Below, piece after piece: positions 17,767-26,571 of a stretch of 64,000 nt of DNA. The stretch is taken from positions 62,001-126,000 of the forward strand of contig NZ_MUHH01000004.1 in the NCBI RefSeq assembly GCF_002217475.1, given 5' to 3'. Position numbers and translations under genes: made by a program. Source of the DNA: Flavobacterium tructae. Lineage in GTDB: Bacteria; Bacteroidota; Bacteroidia; Flavobacteriales; Flavobacteriaceae. The number at the start of each line of letters is the position of its first letter. The stretch's first letter is position 1. The notes under the pieces are model-generated. The model saw only the letters and a program-made list of their open reading frames with translations, searched no databases and had not been told where the DNA came from.

Positions 17767-19314
17767 ATGTTAAAACGTAAAAACCCTGATGAAGAAGGGA
17801 ATTTAAACCAGCTGACCACTGGTTTTGCTCAACAGGCAAATGAGGCCATAGTCGAAGCACTTCAGGAAGAGAATGGTGTATTGGATAAATTGATGTCAGG
17901 ATATCAAAAAGTTCTGATTGAAGATCCGATCAGACCTTTTTATGAAGAAGACCTTCAAAAAATTGTAAAAAATGTAGATTATGGTATTTTACAGGTATTA
18001 GAAGGTACCTGGGTAAGCTACAATAATAACAGTGACAATCAGAGCCAGAAAAAACTCATTGGCAGTGGTATACATACTACTATCATGCCTTCGCCGGGAA
18101 CCAACGCAGGAACCATTCCCGGAAAATACAGTTTTGAGTGCGAAGAATACATCGAAAAACTTACTTTTAATCTGGTACCGGGTGGCGTTCGAAACCGTGG
18201 CGGTGCAAACGAGCAATTTTGCGGAGCAGTGAAGTACGAACAAAGTATTAAAAGTGTAAACCGTGTAAACGGTCAGGACGCTTTGCAATACACCCCAATT
18301 CACGAGGAGAACGGGATGTACTTGTGGCTGAGTGATGTCTTTAACTATGCGGCAACAGAAAAAACGATTAGTGAAGACCGTGGTATTCATGCGATATCAC
18401 CCAACAATCCAAATAAAGATTTATACAAAAGTGGTTATCAGGATGAAACCCTGTTTTTAATCAAGGACGATCAGGGAAACAAAGAATATGTAACGCTGGA
18501 AAACTTAAACGGAAGAAAATATTACGAGATTATTGCTTCAAAAGAACTTAAAGCAGGAGCGGGGCAGACCGGACCTTATTTTATACCCGATTATTCGATT
18601 TCGAGAAGTGGCGTGATTCCGCATGGAAGTACAATTACATTGCTGGGAGATTTAAAGCCAAATAAATCAGGTTATTTAATTAGTGGTGCTCCACAGTACC
18701 CGGAAGGGTTTGCGGCCTGGGACTATAAACATCTTGCTATTTCGCAAACAATGGGAGGAGCAGATGCCAGCAATGAGCCTATAAATCTGGATGCACCTCC
18801 ACCACCTTGGGTATTTGAGACATTGGATGATAAAAACGATGAACGTGAAAATAAAATCTATACTCAGCGAATATTAGCGCATCATTTATATCCTTATTCG
18901 GTACGGCCTGATTTACGTCTTCGTGATACGCTTAAAAGTGATGTGGTAAAAAACCATGTAGTGATCGAGATGTCCTCTAAAAATAAAACCGGAGCACAGG
19001 GAGGGATATTAAATGTTCCGTTTGTCAATCGTTTTGTTCCTACGGTCGAAATGAACATGAGAATGTGGATTGAAACTGTTGTCGAAAACAAAAAAGAAAT
19101 TCTTCAGTTGCAATACGAACAGGTCATATTTTTCGAGTTTGATTTCGGAGATGATGGCGGTACTACGAGTTGGCCACACATACAAGTCAATACACTGCGT
19201 AAAATGGAAGATGTATCACCTGATCAAAAACGATTAATAGAAGAACAATTCCCGGGAACTTATAAAATGGGATCTTCCGGGGAGGCTTCCGGATGTCCGC
19301 ATCATAAAGAGTAA
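17767..19314 (+). CDS. Conserved protein with possible heme-binding beta-barrel
   Basis: 515 residues, no signal peptide. The central block resembles nitrobindin/THAP4-type heme-binding barrels: VLEGTWVSYNNN at about 78-89, PGKYSFECEEYIEKLTF, GGVRNRGGANEQFCGAVKY, and HEENGMYLWLSDVF. The C-terminal third contains YPYSVRPDLRLRDTL and FVNRFVPTVEMNMRMWIE, seen in uncharacterised bacterial proteins of this length. I recall related proteins being annotated as heme-binding or peroxidase-like but cannot verify this. The N-terminal 70 residues are helical. It stands alone with a strong terminator. The function call is weak; the gene itself is certain. Confidence 0.5.
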   Translation: MLKRKNPDEEGNLNQLTTGFAQQANEAIVEALQEENGVLDKLMSGYQKVLIEDPIRPFYEEDLQKIVKNVDYGILQVLEGTWVSYNNNSDNQSQKKLIGSGIHTTIMPSPGTNAGTIPGKYSFECEEYIEKLTFNLVPGGVRNRGGANEQFCGAVKYEQSIKSVNRVNGQDALQYTPIHEENGMYLWLSDVFNYAATEKTISEDRGIHAISPNNPNKDLYKSGYQDETLFLIKDDQGNKEYVTLENLNGRKYYEIIASKELKAGAGQTGPYFIPDYSISRSGVIPHGSTITLLGDLKPNKSGYLISGAPQYPEGFAAWDYKHLAISQTMGGADASNEPINLDAPPPPWVFETLDDKNDERENKIYTQRILAHHLYPYSVRPDLRLRDTLKSDVVKNHVVIEMSSKNKTGAQGGILNVPFVNRFVPTVEMNMRMWIETVVENKKEILQLQYEQVIFFEFDFGDDGGTTSWPHIQVNTLRKMEDVSPDQKRLIEEQFPGTYKMGSSGEASGCPHHKE

Positions 19315-19383
19315 ATTTATATTAATTTCAATAAGCAGTAAATAATTTAAAAGATAGTGTAGTGCTGTAGAGCGTTACGGTTT

Positions 19384-19420
19384 AAAAAGTGCAATGATTT
19401 TTAATCATTGCACTTTTTTT
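19384..19420 (+). terminator. Intrinsic terminator
   Basis: AAAAAGTGCAATGATT (19384-19399) pairs with AATCATTGCACTTTTT (19403-19418) across a three-base loop, continuing as T residues. Confidence 0.93.
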
Positions 19421-19634
19421 GTGGGATAAAAAGACCTTAAAGCGCTATAAAATTTTCCTGTTGTTTAGAATTTAGAAGTTAACACGTAAAATTTTTCTTG
19501 TTAGATAACCGAGTGTTGCCTAAATGTAGCTATTTGGTACATTATGCTGCCAGCTGTTGATTTTGCTGGTAATAGTTTATTTTATTGTGATAATTTTTGA
19601 ATAAATATTAATGGAATGTGGAAAGCCGTAAAGA

Positions 19635-19660
19635 TTGTAATAGATAGTGTATTAGTTTTG
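19635..19660 (+). promoter_or_regulatory. Possible promoter of the toxin-region genes
   Basis: TTG (19635-19637) and TAGTTTTG (19653-19660), the latter a perfect TAnnTTTG match, but the 15-base spacer is short. It lies 44 bases before the ATG at 19704. The remainder of the 389-bp gap holds only the terminator above. Confidence 0.45.
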
Positions 19661-19703
19661 GCCCCGCAATACAATTTTCGAAAAGACTAAACCAGCATAT
19701 TTT

Positions 19704-21368
19704 ATGAAAAAACGTTACCTGTTACTTTTTTTGATCTTCCCCTTCTTTATACATTCTCAGGACATCCTTTGGGAAAAATCATATGGAGGGCAGCATGCCG
19801 ATTATTTGTTTGACGCACAGCCCACGGCCGATTATGGCTTTATTCTGGCAGGCAGCTCTTTGTCTAATAAAACCGGAAATAAAGACGATGACAATCATGG
19901 GGATCTGGATTATTGGATCTGGAAAATGAGTGAAAAGGGAGAGCTGGTCTGGCAAAAAAGTATAGGCGGAAGCGGATTTGATTTGCTTCAGAGTATTAAA
20001 AACACAAAAGACGGAGGCTTCATTCTGGCAGGAACTTCAGATTCGGGGAGAGGTTTTCAAAAGAATGAAAAATGCAAAGGCCTTACTGATTTTTGGGTCA
20101 TCAAATTAGATGCTTCGGGTAGCGAACAATGGCAAAGAACCATTGGCGGTAAAGGAAAAGACGAACTCTTATGTGCTTTTCAGACCAGAGACGGAGGATA
20201 TATGTTAGGAGGCTCCTCAAGTTCCGATTATTCCGGGAATGCACTCGCTGCTACAAACGGAATGCCTAAACCCACCTCAAAAGCAGATCAGTTTAATAAA
20301 TTAGAGAAATGCCGTGGTAACATGGACTACTGGATTGTTAAACTGGACAAGCAAGGCGATGTCGAATGGCAAAAGACCTATGGAGGAGCATATACCGATG
20401 TACTGAGAAGTATGGAACAAACCACAGACAACGGTTATATTCTGGCGGGCTATTCTAATTCTCCTGTTTCAGGTGACAAAACTGAGAACAACAAAGGAGT
20501 TGGAGATTACTGGGTACTTAAAATAACAGATACCGGTGAAATTCAATGGCAAAATACTTATGGAGCCGAAGGAGACGATCAGCCTTATGTCATTCATCAG
20601 ACTGCCGATGGCGGTTATATTGCCGGAGGAAATTCTAACAGTAAAAATGCTCTGACCACTATGGGCGGTATTGTAGGGAATGGAACCGATTATTGGATCC
20701 TGAAACTCGATAAAGACGGAGGTGTTGTATGGAGTAAAACCTATGATTTCGGAAAAACAGACATCCTCACTTCTCTGGTAGAAAACAACGACCAAAGTTA
20801 TCTCATAGGCGGTTATGCGCAAAGCGAAAGCAGGCGTCCTCGCGAAGGGATTGTGGCCAAAGCGCTTAACGCAGTCAGTAAAGAAAAAGAAGGCATCAAC
20901 GATTACATCGCGATGAAAATTGACGATAAAGGAGAAGAAATCTGGAACAAAACTGTAGGCAGTGCCGGCGAAGATATCCTCAGGAAGTTAATCGAGACCA
21001 GAGACGGAGGGTATCTGATGGCAGGAACCTCAAATTCGGCTGCCTCAAGAGATAAAAACGGCAGTATGGGAGGTAATGATTTTTGGGTAGTAAAGCTCAA
21101 AGACAAAACCAAAGTGGAAAAAGTAAAATCCAGTATTGAGGCTATTCCTAATCCTGCTACAAGCTATACCAACATCATCATTGGCTATGATTTTAAAGAA
21201 GGTACTGCCACTCTGATCGACATCACCGGACGTACTTTGCAGGAATTTGACATCAACAGCAGGACTGTACCGGTTAATCTCAGTGGTTATTCTGAAGGAA
21301 TCTATATTATCAAAGTCAGAACAGATGTGAAAACAGAATCTGTAAAAGTGATTAAATCTGTTAATTAA
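19704..21368 (+). CDS. T9SS-sorted repeat (beta-propeller-like) surface protein
   Basis: 554 residues. The signal peptide is MKKRYLLLFLIFPFFIHSQ. The body has about seven repeats of a Trp/Gly-rich unit: WEKSYGG or WQKSIGG, then a DGGFILAG-type core, then a DFWVIKLD-type strand, the pattern of propeller blades in Bacteroidota exported proteins. The last 80 residues form a type A type IX secretion sorting domain (IEAIPNPATSYTNIIIG, LIDITGRTLQEF, GIYIIKV). It should therefore cross the outer membrane by T9SS and be anchored or released. It lies 9 bp before the next gene, so it is probably co-transcribed with the YD/RHS genes. Confidence 0.85.
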   Translation: MKKRYLLLFLIFPFFIHSQDILWEKSYGGQHADYLFDAQPTADYGFILAGSSLSNKTGNKDDDNHGDLDYWIWKMSEKGELVWQKSIGGSGFDLLQSIKNTKDGGFILAGTSDSGRGFQKNEKCKGLTDFWVIKLDASGSEQWQRTIGGKGKDELLCAFQTRDGGYMLGGSSSSDYSGNALAATNGMPKPTSKADQFNKLEKCRGNMDYWIVKLDKQGDVEWQKTYGGAYTDVLRSMEQTTDNGYILAGYSNSPVSGDKTENNKGVGDYWVLKITDTGEIQWQNTYGAEGDDQPYVIHQTADGGYIAGGNSNSKNALTTMGGIVGNGTDYWILKLDKDGGVVWSKTYDFGKTDILTSLVENNDQSYLIGGYAQSESRRPREGIVAKALNAVSKEKEGINDYIAMKIDDKGEEIWNKTVGSAGEDILRKLIETRDGGYLMAGTSNSAASRDKNGSMGGNDFWVVKLKDKTKVEKVKSSIEAIPNPATSYTNIIIGYDFKEGTATLIDITGRTLQEFDINSRTVPVNLSGYSEGIYIIKVRTDVKTESVKVIKSVN

Positions 21369-21377
21369 GTTAAGAAG

Positions 21378-24300
21378 ATGAAAAGTAAATTTTTAATACT
21401 ATGCTTGTTGAATTGTGTATGGCTACTGTCTCAAAATGCTAAGGACAATTTTTTCCCGGTAACACCTGAAGCAAATTCGCTAATCAAATATGTAGATGTC
21501 CCGGTTAACTACTCCACAGGAGTTATCAATTATTCTATTCCGGTGCATACGATAAAATTAAAGAACCTGACAATTCCAATCACCTTAAGTTATCAGTCTT
21601 CTGGACTGAAGCCTTCTGAAATAGCAGGCAATACTGGTTTGGGCTGGGAGTTGAATGCCGGAGGGAAGATCACGCAAAATGTGGTAGGTCAAAATGACAT
21701 CGATGTTCCGGGACCGGCAAATCCTGTATGGAATTTACCCAATAACAGAGATTTCAAACTCCCCTTGCCATCTCATAGTTCTGTCCCGGGTTCAGGTCCA
21801 TATAGTCCAATTCAGTTAGATAGTATACAGGGAGCAGGAACAGACTATACACTGTTTCACGACATAGACGAATACAATGTAGAAACACAACCTGATATAT
21901 TTTATTATTCAATACCAAATAAGTCCGGTAAATTTTTCTTTGGGAGCAATTTCGAAGCCAAACAGATTCCGTTTGGAAAGGAGAAAATACTATTCAATAC
22001 CAGTACCAATAATTTCGAAATTATCGATACAGATGGCGTCCGGTATATCTACAATACAAGAGCAGAAAATCTTAATTTTGTAAACAATATGTGCTTCGCA
22101 TTTCCTGCTTTATCAGGGAGCTCCAGAAGTAATTCATATACCTATTATTTAGTTCAGATTGTAACGCCTAACAATGAAACAGTAGATTTTATTTACGATA
22201 CTGTCAAATACAATCTCGAGAACGATAAAGATTACACCAGATACTATCATTGGTTTTTTGGAGCAGGAGAAAAAATTACTTCCTATTATTCGGAAATTAC
22301 CACCAAAGTTTTAACCAAAATCAAGGTTAATCAAGACTATGAAATTAACTTCCTGTACAATAAATACAGAAAAGATATAAAAGGTAAAGCTCAGGCTTCT
22401 GCTCCAAAAACACTTGATAAAATTACAGTTAATTATAAAAATGAAACAGAAACCTATCAGTTTGACTATGGTTATTTTGGTACTGCTGAAAATCAGTACA
22501 ATCCGGATCTTTTTGAATCCATCATTTCAAATGAAAATACCACCTATCGATTAAAATTAAGAAGTTTTCAGAAAACAGGCGAGAATCCTTATATTTTTTC
22601 TTATCACAACGAATTGGCTTTAGACCGAAACTCTCCATGCCTGGACCATTGGGGATATTTTAGTGGTAACTGCTCAAGGTACACCATGAATACCCTTTTT
22701 AATGATGTAGGAGGTTCAAAGGCTCCCAGTTTAGGATATACCCAGACCAATATTCTAAAAAATATCGTTCTTCCTACAAAAGGAGAAGTAGATTTTATTT
22801 ATGAGCTAAATACCTGCTCCGACAGTGGTATTTCTTATACAACCTATAATTGGGAACCTGTTCTAAAAGCATATGCTAATTCCGATGATCAATACACCGG
22901 CGAATGGATCACAGTAGAAGATACCATTACAATTTCTGAAAAAATGACGGGTATACCTTATGTTCAGTTTGATTTAATAAGTCCGGGGGAAGCTACAACT
23001 TCAAATTATGCAATAGTCGAATTGCGTGAATTGAGTGGTGGACAAGAACGTCTTATGAATTTTGAAGCCATAGGTAAAGAAGGAATAAATTTTAAACCCT
23101 ATGCCGGAGAGCCCCTGCAGAGAGGTAAAACGTATAAACTCAGTTTAAAATGCTATGATACCATGGAAAACTCGAACAAGTTTATAATGATTAGTTATTT
23201 AATGGGTACCACAGTCGAGGAACCAATCGCTTCAGTGGGAGGGCTGCGTATTAAAAGTATTCAGACAAAGGAGTCTGGAAATTTGGCTACTAGTCGTTCT
23301 TTTGATTACAATTTAGACGACAAGTCTTCAGGTGTATTATATGAATTACCTTATTATTACGGAACCTATTCTTATTTTGCAGAAATTACCAATCCGGAAG
23401 ATAATAATATTAATAAAGGAATGCAGGATTTTGCTGTTCAGTATTCCAGAATTCCTTCCGATATATTTGGATTTAATGGCTATCATATTTTCTATAAAAA
23501 AGTAACTGAAAAAAATACAGACAGTAGAGACATTACCAAAAACATTAAAACGGAGAAGTATTTTACTTTTTATGATGATTTGAGGTATGGTGAAGATTCG
23601 CATTTTGCTAAAATATCGTACAACTGGAAACGTGGTTTGCCTTTGCTTATAAATGAATTTAATAAAAACGATATCGCCAGAAAAACTACTTTTTCGTATC
23701 ATTTTAGCGAAACCCCTCCCGGAAATAAAAGTTCCGTTAATGATCCCGGTTTCCCTTTAGTAAATGCGACAGCCCCAAATGAATTTTATAAAAGAAGTAT
23801 AGCTCTGAGTGTCTACAGACGCAACCCAAATTTTTATAACCTCTACCAGTATACCAATTCGAGGCTTATATCGGCCTGGTATTATATGGACAAAAAAACA
23901 ACAGAAGAAAATTTAGACGGAAAAACGTTAATAACCGAAGAAGAATATAAATATGATAATCCGCTTCATGCGCAGCTTACGTCTCAAGTTGTTAAAAATT
24001 CTCTTGGAGAGCGGTTGGAGACCAAATACTATTATCCTGATGATTTGTCAAACGAGCCTTTTATGGCCGAATTAAAAACAGCAAACAGAATCGGTATGCC
24101 GATAACTATTGAGAAATATAGGGGAGGAACGCTTTTTTCTAAGAATAAAACAGTTTATGCTAAAGATGCTTCAACGGGTAATTTACTGTTGCCTAAAGCG
24201 ATGTATGAGGCAAAATTCCCTAACACTTTTCCATCATTAACCAATATAGGAAATCTGGAAAAGAAAATTACTTATAACCAATACGATGAAAAAGGCAATG

Positions 24301-26525
24301 TTTTACAGTATACCATAGAAAGTGGAATTTCGGTGGCTATCGTTTGGGGGTACAATAAAACACTACCTATAGCCAAAATTGAAAATGTTGCCTACAACAC
24401 AATTCCAACAGAAACTATTGCTAACCTGCAAAGTCTTTCAAATGATGACAATGATAACTGCATGTCAGGAAATTGTACAGAGCAATTACTAAGAAATGCT
24501 TTAAATGCATTTCGAAATACAGTTCAAAATGCCTTTATTACCACTTATACTTATAACCCATTGGCAGGTGTAACAAGTGTAACAGACCCCAAAGGAGTAG
24601 CTTCCTATTATGAATACGATGTTGCCGGCAGGTTAAAATTTGTAAAAGACAAGGATTTAAATGTACTTCAGAAATATTGTTATAATTACAAAGGCCAGCA
24701 GGTTAATTGCAGTGATAACAGTTCCTCAAGTGTATTTTTATATAAAAGCGCAGCAAGGAGCGGATCCTTTACAAAGGATAATTGTCCTGCAGGCGGAACA
24801 GCCAAAAGTGTCACTTACAGTCAGGCGGCAGGAGCGTATACTTCGGATATTTCTCAGGCTGATGCAGATGATATTGGATTGAGGATGTTTAATGCAGAAG
24901 GAAAGGCTTACGCAAACAATAATTCTTCGGTTAAATGTGTTTTTAAGAATACTGCCAAAAGTGCATGGTTTACCAGAAATAACTGTGCTCCGGGAGGTGT
25001 ACCCGAAAGTATTTTATATACCGTTCCGGCAGGAAAACATTCCTCAGAAAGTTCTCAGGCTGATGCAGACAATGAGGCTCAGAAAGATCTTAATGATAAC
25101 GGATATGCTTATGCCAATGCTAATGCCCGATGTACATTTTGGAACACAGTCCAAAGCGGATCGTTTACCAAAAACAATTGTGCTGCAGGTGGAGTACCTG
25201 AGACTGTTGTGTATACAGTTCCTGCAGGAAGGTATGATTCTTATAGTTCTCAGGCTGCTGCAGACAAACGGGCACAAGATGAAGTCAATGCCAATGGTTT
25301 GGCTAATGCCAATGCTAAGGGTAGATGTACATTTTGGAACACAGTCCAAAGCGGATCGTTTACTAAAAACAATTGTGCTGCAGGCGGAGTACCTGAGACT
25401 GTTGTGTATACAGTTCCTGCGAGAACACATAATTCTTATAGTTCTCAGGCTGCTGCAGACAAATTGGCACAAGATGAAGTCAATGCTAATGGTTTGGCTA
25501 ATGCTAATGCTAATGGTAGATGTAGATTTTGGAACACAGCCCAAAGCGGATCATTTACAAGAAACAATTGTGCTGCAGGCGGAGTACCTCAAACTGTTGT
25601 ATATACCGTTCCCGCAGGAAGGTACGATTCTTATAGTTCTCAGGCTGCTGCAGACAAACTGGCACAAGATGATGTTAATGCTAATGGACTGGCTAATGCC
25701 AATGCGAAAGGAACTTGTACCTTTTACAGTGCTCCTAAACAGAGAGCGTTTCCAAAAGATAATTGCCCGGGTCAGGGAGTTCCTCAAATTGTGACTTATT
25801 ATGTTACAGCGGGAAAACATTTTTCCACAAGTTCTCAGGCCGCTGCAGATGCACTGGCTCAAGAGGAAGCAGATAATTTAGGTCAGGCTTATGCTAATGC
25901 AGAAGGGAGTTGTACTTTTAACAGTGTGGCTTTAAGTGGTTCATTCACAAAAGACAATTGTCCACCAGGAGGGTATCCTTCCAGTGTAAGTTTTAGTATA
26001 AATGCAGGGACTTTTATTTCAATGGAATCTCAGGAAATTGCAGACCGTGATGCTCTTAAATATTTTAGAGAGGAAGGTCTGGCCAATGCAAATGAAAAAG
26101 GAACCTGTACTTTTTACAGCGCAGCTAAAAGCGGCACTTTTACCAGAAATAATTGTACCGTGGGCGGAATTGGTTCAACAGTAACCTATACGGTAGCGGC
26201 AGGAAGTTATAACTCAACATCATCACAGGCCGCCGCTGATGAACTGGCACAAACTGCATTAGAGAGTCTTGGACGCAGTTATGCTAACTCGGAAGGAACC
26301 TGTACGTATTACAGCCCTATGGTAAACGAAAAAGTATATAAAAATGATTGTCCGGGAGGAACAACAAATCCTTATGTGTATTACTATATTCCGGCGGGGA
26401 AATATTGGTCGTATGAGTCTCAAAATGATGCATTTGGAAAAGCCATGGCTGAGTTTGCGGCAAACAGTCAGGCTTATGCTAATGAAATAGGAGTTTGTTT
26501 AGGTTCCGGTGAAGTTGAAGAATAG
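21378..26525 (+). CDS. SpvB/YD-repeat-like giant protein with nine C-terminal DUF5977 repeats
   Basis: 1715 residues. The signal peptide is MKSKFLILCLLNCVWLLSQ. The N-terminal part is typical of Bacteroidota RHS-like proteins (NYSTGVINYSIPVHTIKL, GLGWELNAGGKITQNVVG). YD-like repeats follow up to about residue 1110 (YNQYDEKGNVLQYTIESG, VASYYEYDVAGRLKFVKD). From about 1120 to 1706 there are nine consecutive 65-residue units with conserved FTKNNC, a SQAAAD-type motif, NANG/YAN and a closing Cys, which I assign to DUF5977. It lacks the RHS core and any toxin domain, so it is not itself the effector. It sits 46 bp upstream of the toxin-bearing RHS gene and 9 bp after the T9SS protein. A structural or carrier role is inference. 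Confidence 0.85.
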   Translation: MKSKFLILCLLNCVWLLSQNAKDNFFPVTPEANSLIKYVDVPVNYSTGVINYSIPVHTIKLKNLTIPITLSYQSSGLKPSEIAGNTGLGWELNAGGKITQNVVGQNDIDVPGPANPVWNLPNNRDFKLPLPSHSSVPGSGPYSPIQLDSIQGAGTDYTLFHDIDEYNVETQPDIFYYSIPNKSGKFFFGSNFEAKQIPFGKEKILFNTSTNNFEIIDTDGVRYIYNTRAENLNFVNNMCFAFPALSGSSRSNSYTYYLVQIVTPNNETVDFIYDTVKYNLENDKDYTRYYHWFFGAGEKITSYYSEITTKVLTKIKVNQDYEINFLYNKYRKDIKGKAQASAPKTLDKITVNYKNETETYQFDYGYFGTAENQYNPDLFESIISNENTTYRLKLRSFQKTGENPYIFSYHNELALDRNSPCLDHWGYFSGNCSRYTMNTLFNDVGGSKAPSLGYTQTNILKNIVLPTKGEVDFIYELNTCSDSGISYTTYNWEPVLKAYANSDDQYTGEWITVEDTITISEKMTGIPYVQFDLISPGEATTSNYAIVELRELSGGQERLMNFEAIGKEGINFKPYAGEPLQRGKTYKLSLKCYDTMENSNKFIMISYLMGTTVEEPIASVGGLRIKSIQTKESGNLATSRSFDYNLDDKSSGVLYELPYYYGTYSYFAEITNPEDNNINKGMQDFAVQYSRIPSDIFGFNGYHIFYKKVTEKNTDSRDITKNIKTEKYFTFYDDLRYGEDSHFAKISYNWKRGLPLLINEFNKNDIARKTTFSYHFSETPPGNKSSVNDPGFPLVNATAPNEFYKRSIALSVYRRNPNFYNLYQYTNSRLISAWYYMDKKTTEENLDGKTLITEEEYKYDNPLHAQLTSQVVKNSLGERLETKYYYPDDLSNEPFMAELKTANRIGMPITIEKYRGGTLFSKNKTVYAKDASTGNLLLPKAMYEAKFPNTFPSLTNIGNLEKKITYNQYDEKGNVLQYTIESGISVAIVWGYNKTLPIAKIENVAYNTIPTETIANLQSLSNDDNDNCMSGNCTEQLLRNALNAFRNTVQNAFITTYTYNPLAGVTSVTDPKGVASYYEYDVAGRLKFVKDKDLNVLQKYCYNYKGQQVNCSDNSSSSVFLYKSAARSGSFTKDNCPAGGTAKSVTYSQAAGAYTSDISQADADDIGLRMFNAEGKAYANNNSSVKCVFKNTAKSAWFTRNNCAPGGVPESILYTVPAGKHSSESSQADADNEAQKDLNDNGYAYANANARCTFWNTVQSGSFTKNNCAAGGVPETVVYTVPAGRYDSYSSQAAADKRAQDEVNANGLANANAKGRCTFWNTVQSGSFTKNNCAAGGVPETVVYTVPARTHNSYSSQAAADKLAQDEVNANGLANANANGRCRFWNTAQSGSFTRNNCAAGGVPQTVVYTVPAGRYDSYSSQAAADKLAQDDVNANGLANANAKGTCTFYSAPKQRAFPKDNCPGQGVPQIVTYYVTAGKHFSTSSQAAADALAQEEADNLGQAYANAEGSCTFNSVALSGSFTKDNCPPGGYPSSVSFSINAGTFISMESQEIADRDALKYFREEGLANANEKGTCTFYSAAKSGTFTRNNCTVGGIGSTVTYTVAAGSYNSTSSQAAADELAQTALESLGRSYANSEGTCTYYSPMVNEKVYKNDCPGGTTNPYVYYYIPAGKYWSYESQNDAFGKAMAEFAANSQAYANEIGVCLGSGEVEE
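24737..26497 (+). repeat. Nine tandem 195-bp coding repeats (DUF5977 array)
   Basis: Nine in-frame units of about 65 codons. Three neighbouring units share the GGAACACAGYCCAAAGCGGA segment with exact 195-bp spacing (anchors 25134, 25329, 25524) and are nearly identical in DNA, while the outer units have diverged. This shows recent expansion from the middle of the array. Each unit begins and ends with a conserved Cys, which may form disulfides. Confidence 0.93.
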
Positions 26526-26571
26526 TAAACGGCATTAGACATTCAATCATTAAGAAAAACATTATAAACAA

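Noticed and set aside
17998..18390. 130-codon - strand ORF inside the 515-residue gene
   Set aside because: Shadow of the conserved coding frame.
24892..25794. A 300-codon + strand ORF in another frame of the DUF5977 array
   Set aside because: It is a by-product of the in-frame 195-bp repeats; its translation is itself an artificial repeat and overlaps a well-supported gene completely.
25044..25862. Long - strand ORFs opposite the DUF5977 array
   Set aside because: Antisense shadows of the same repeats, with no family features.
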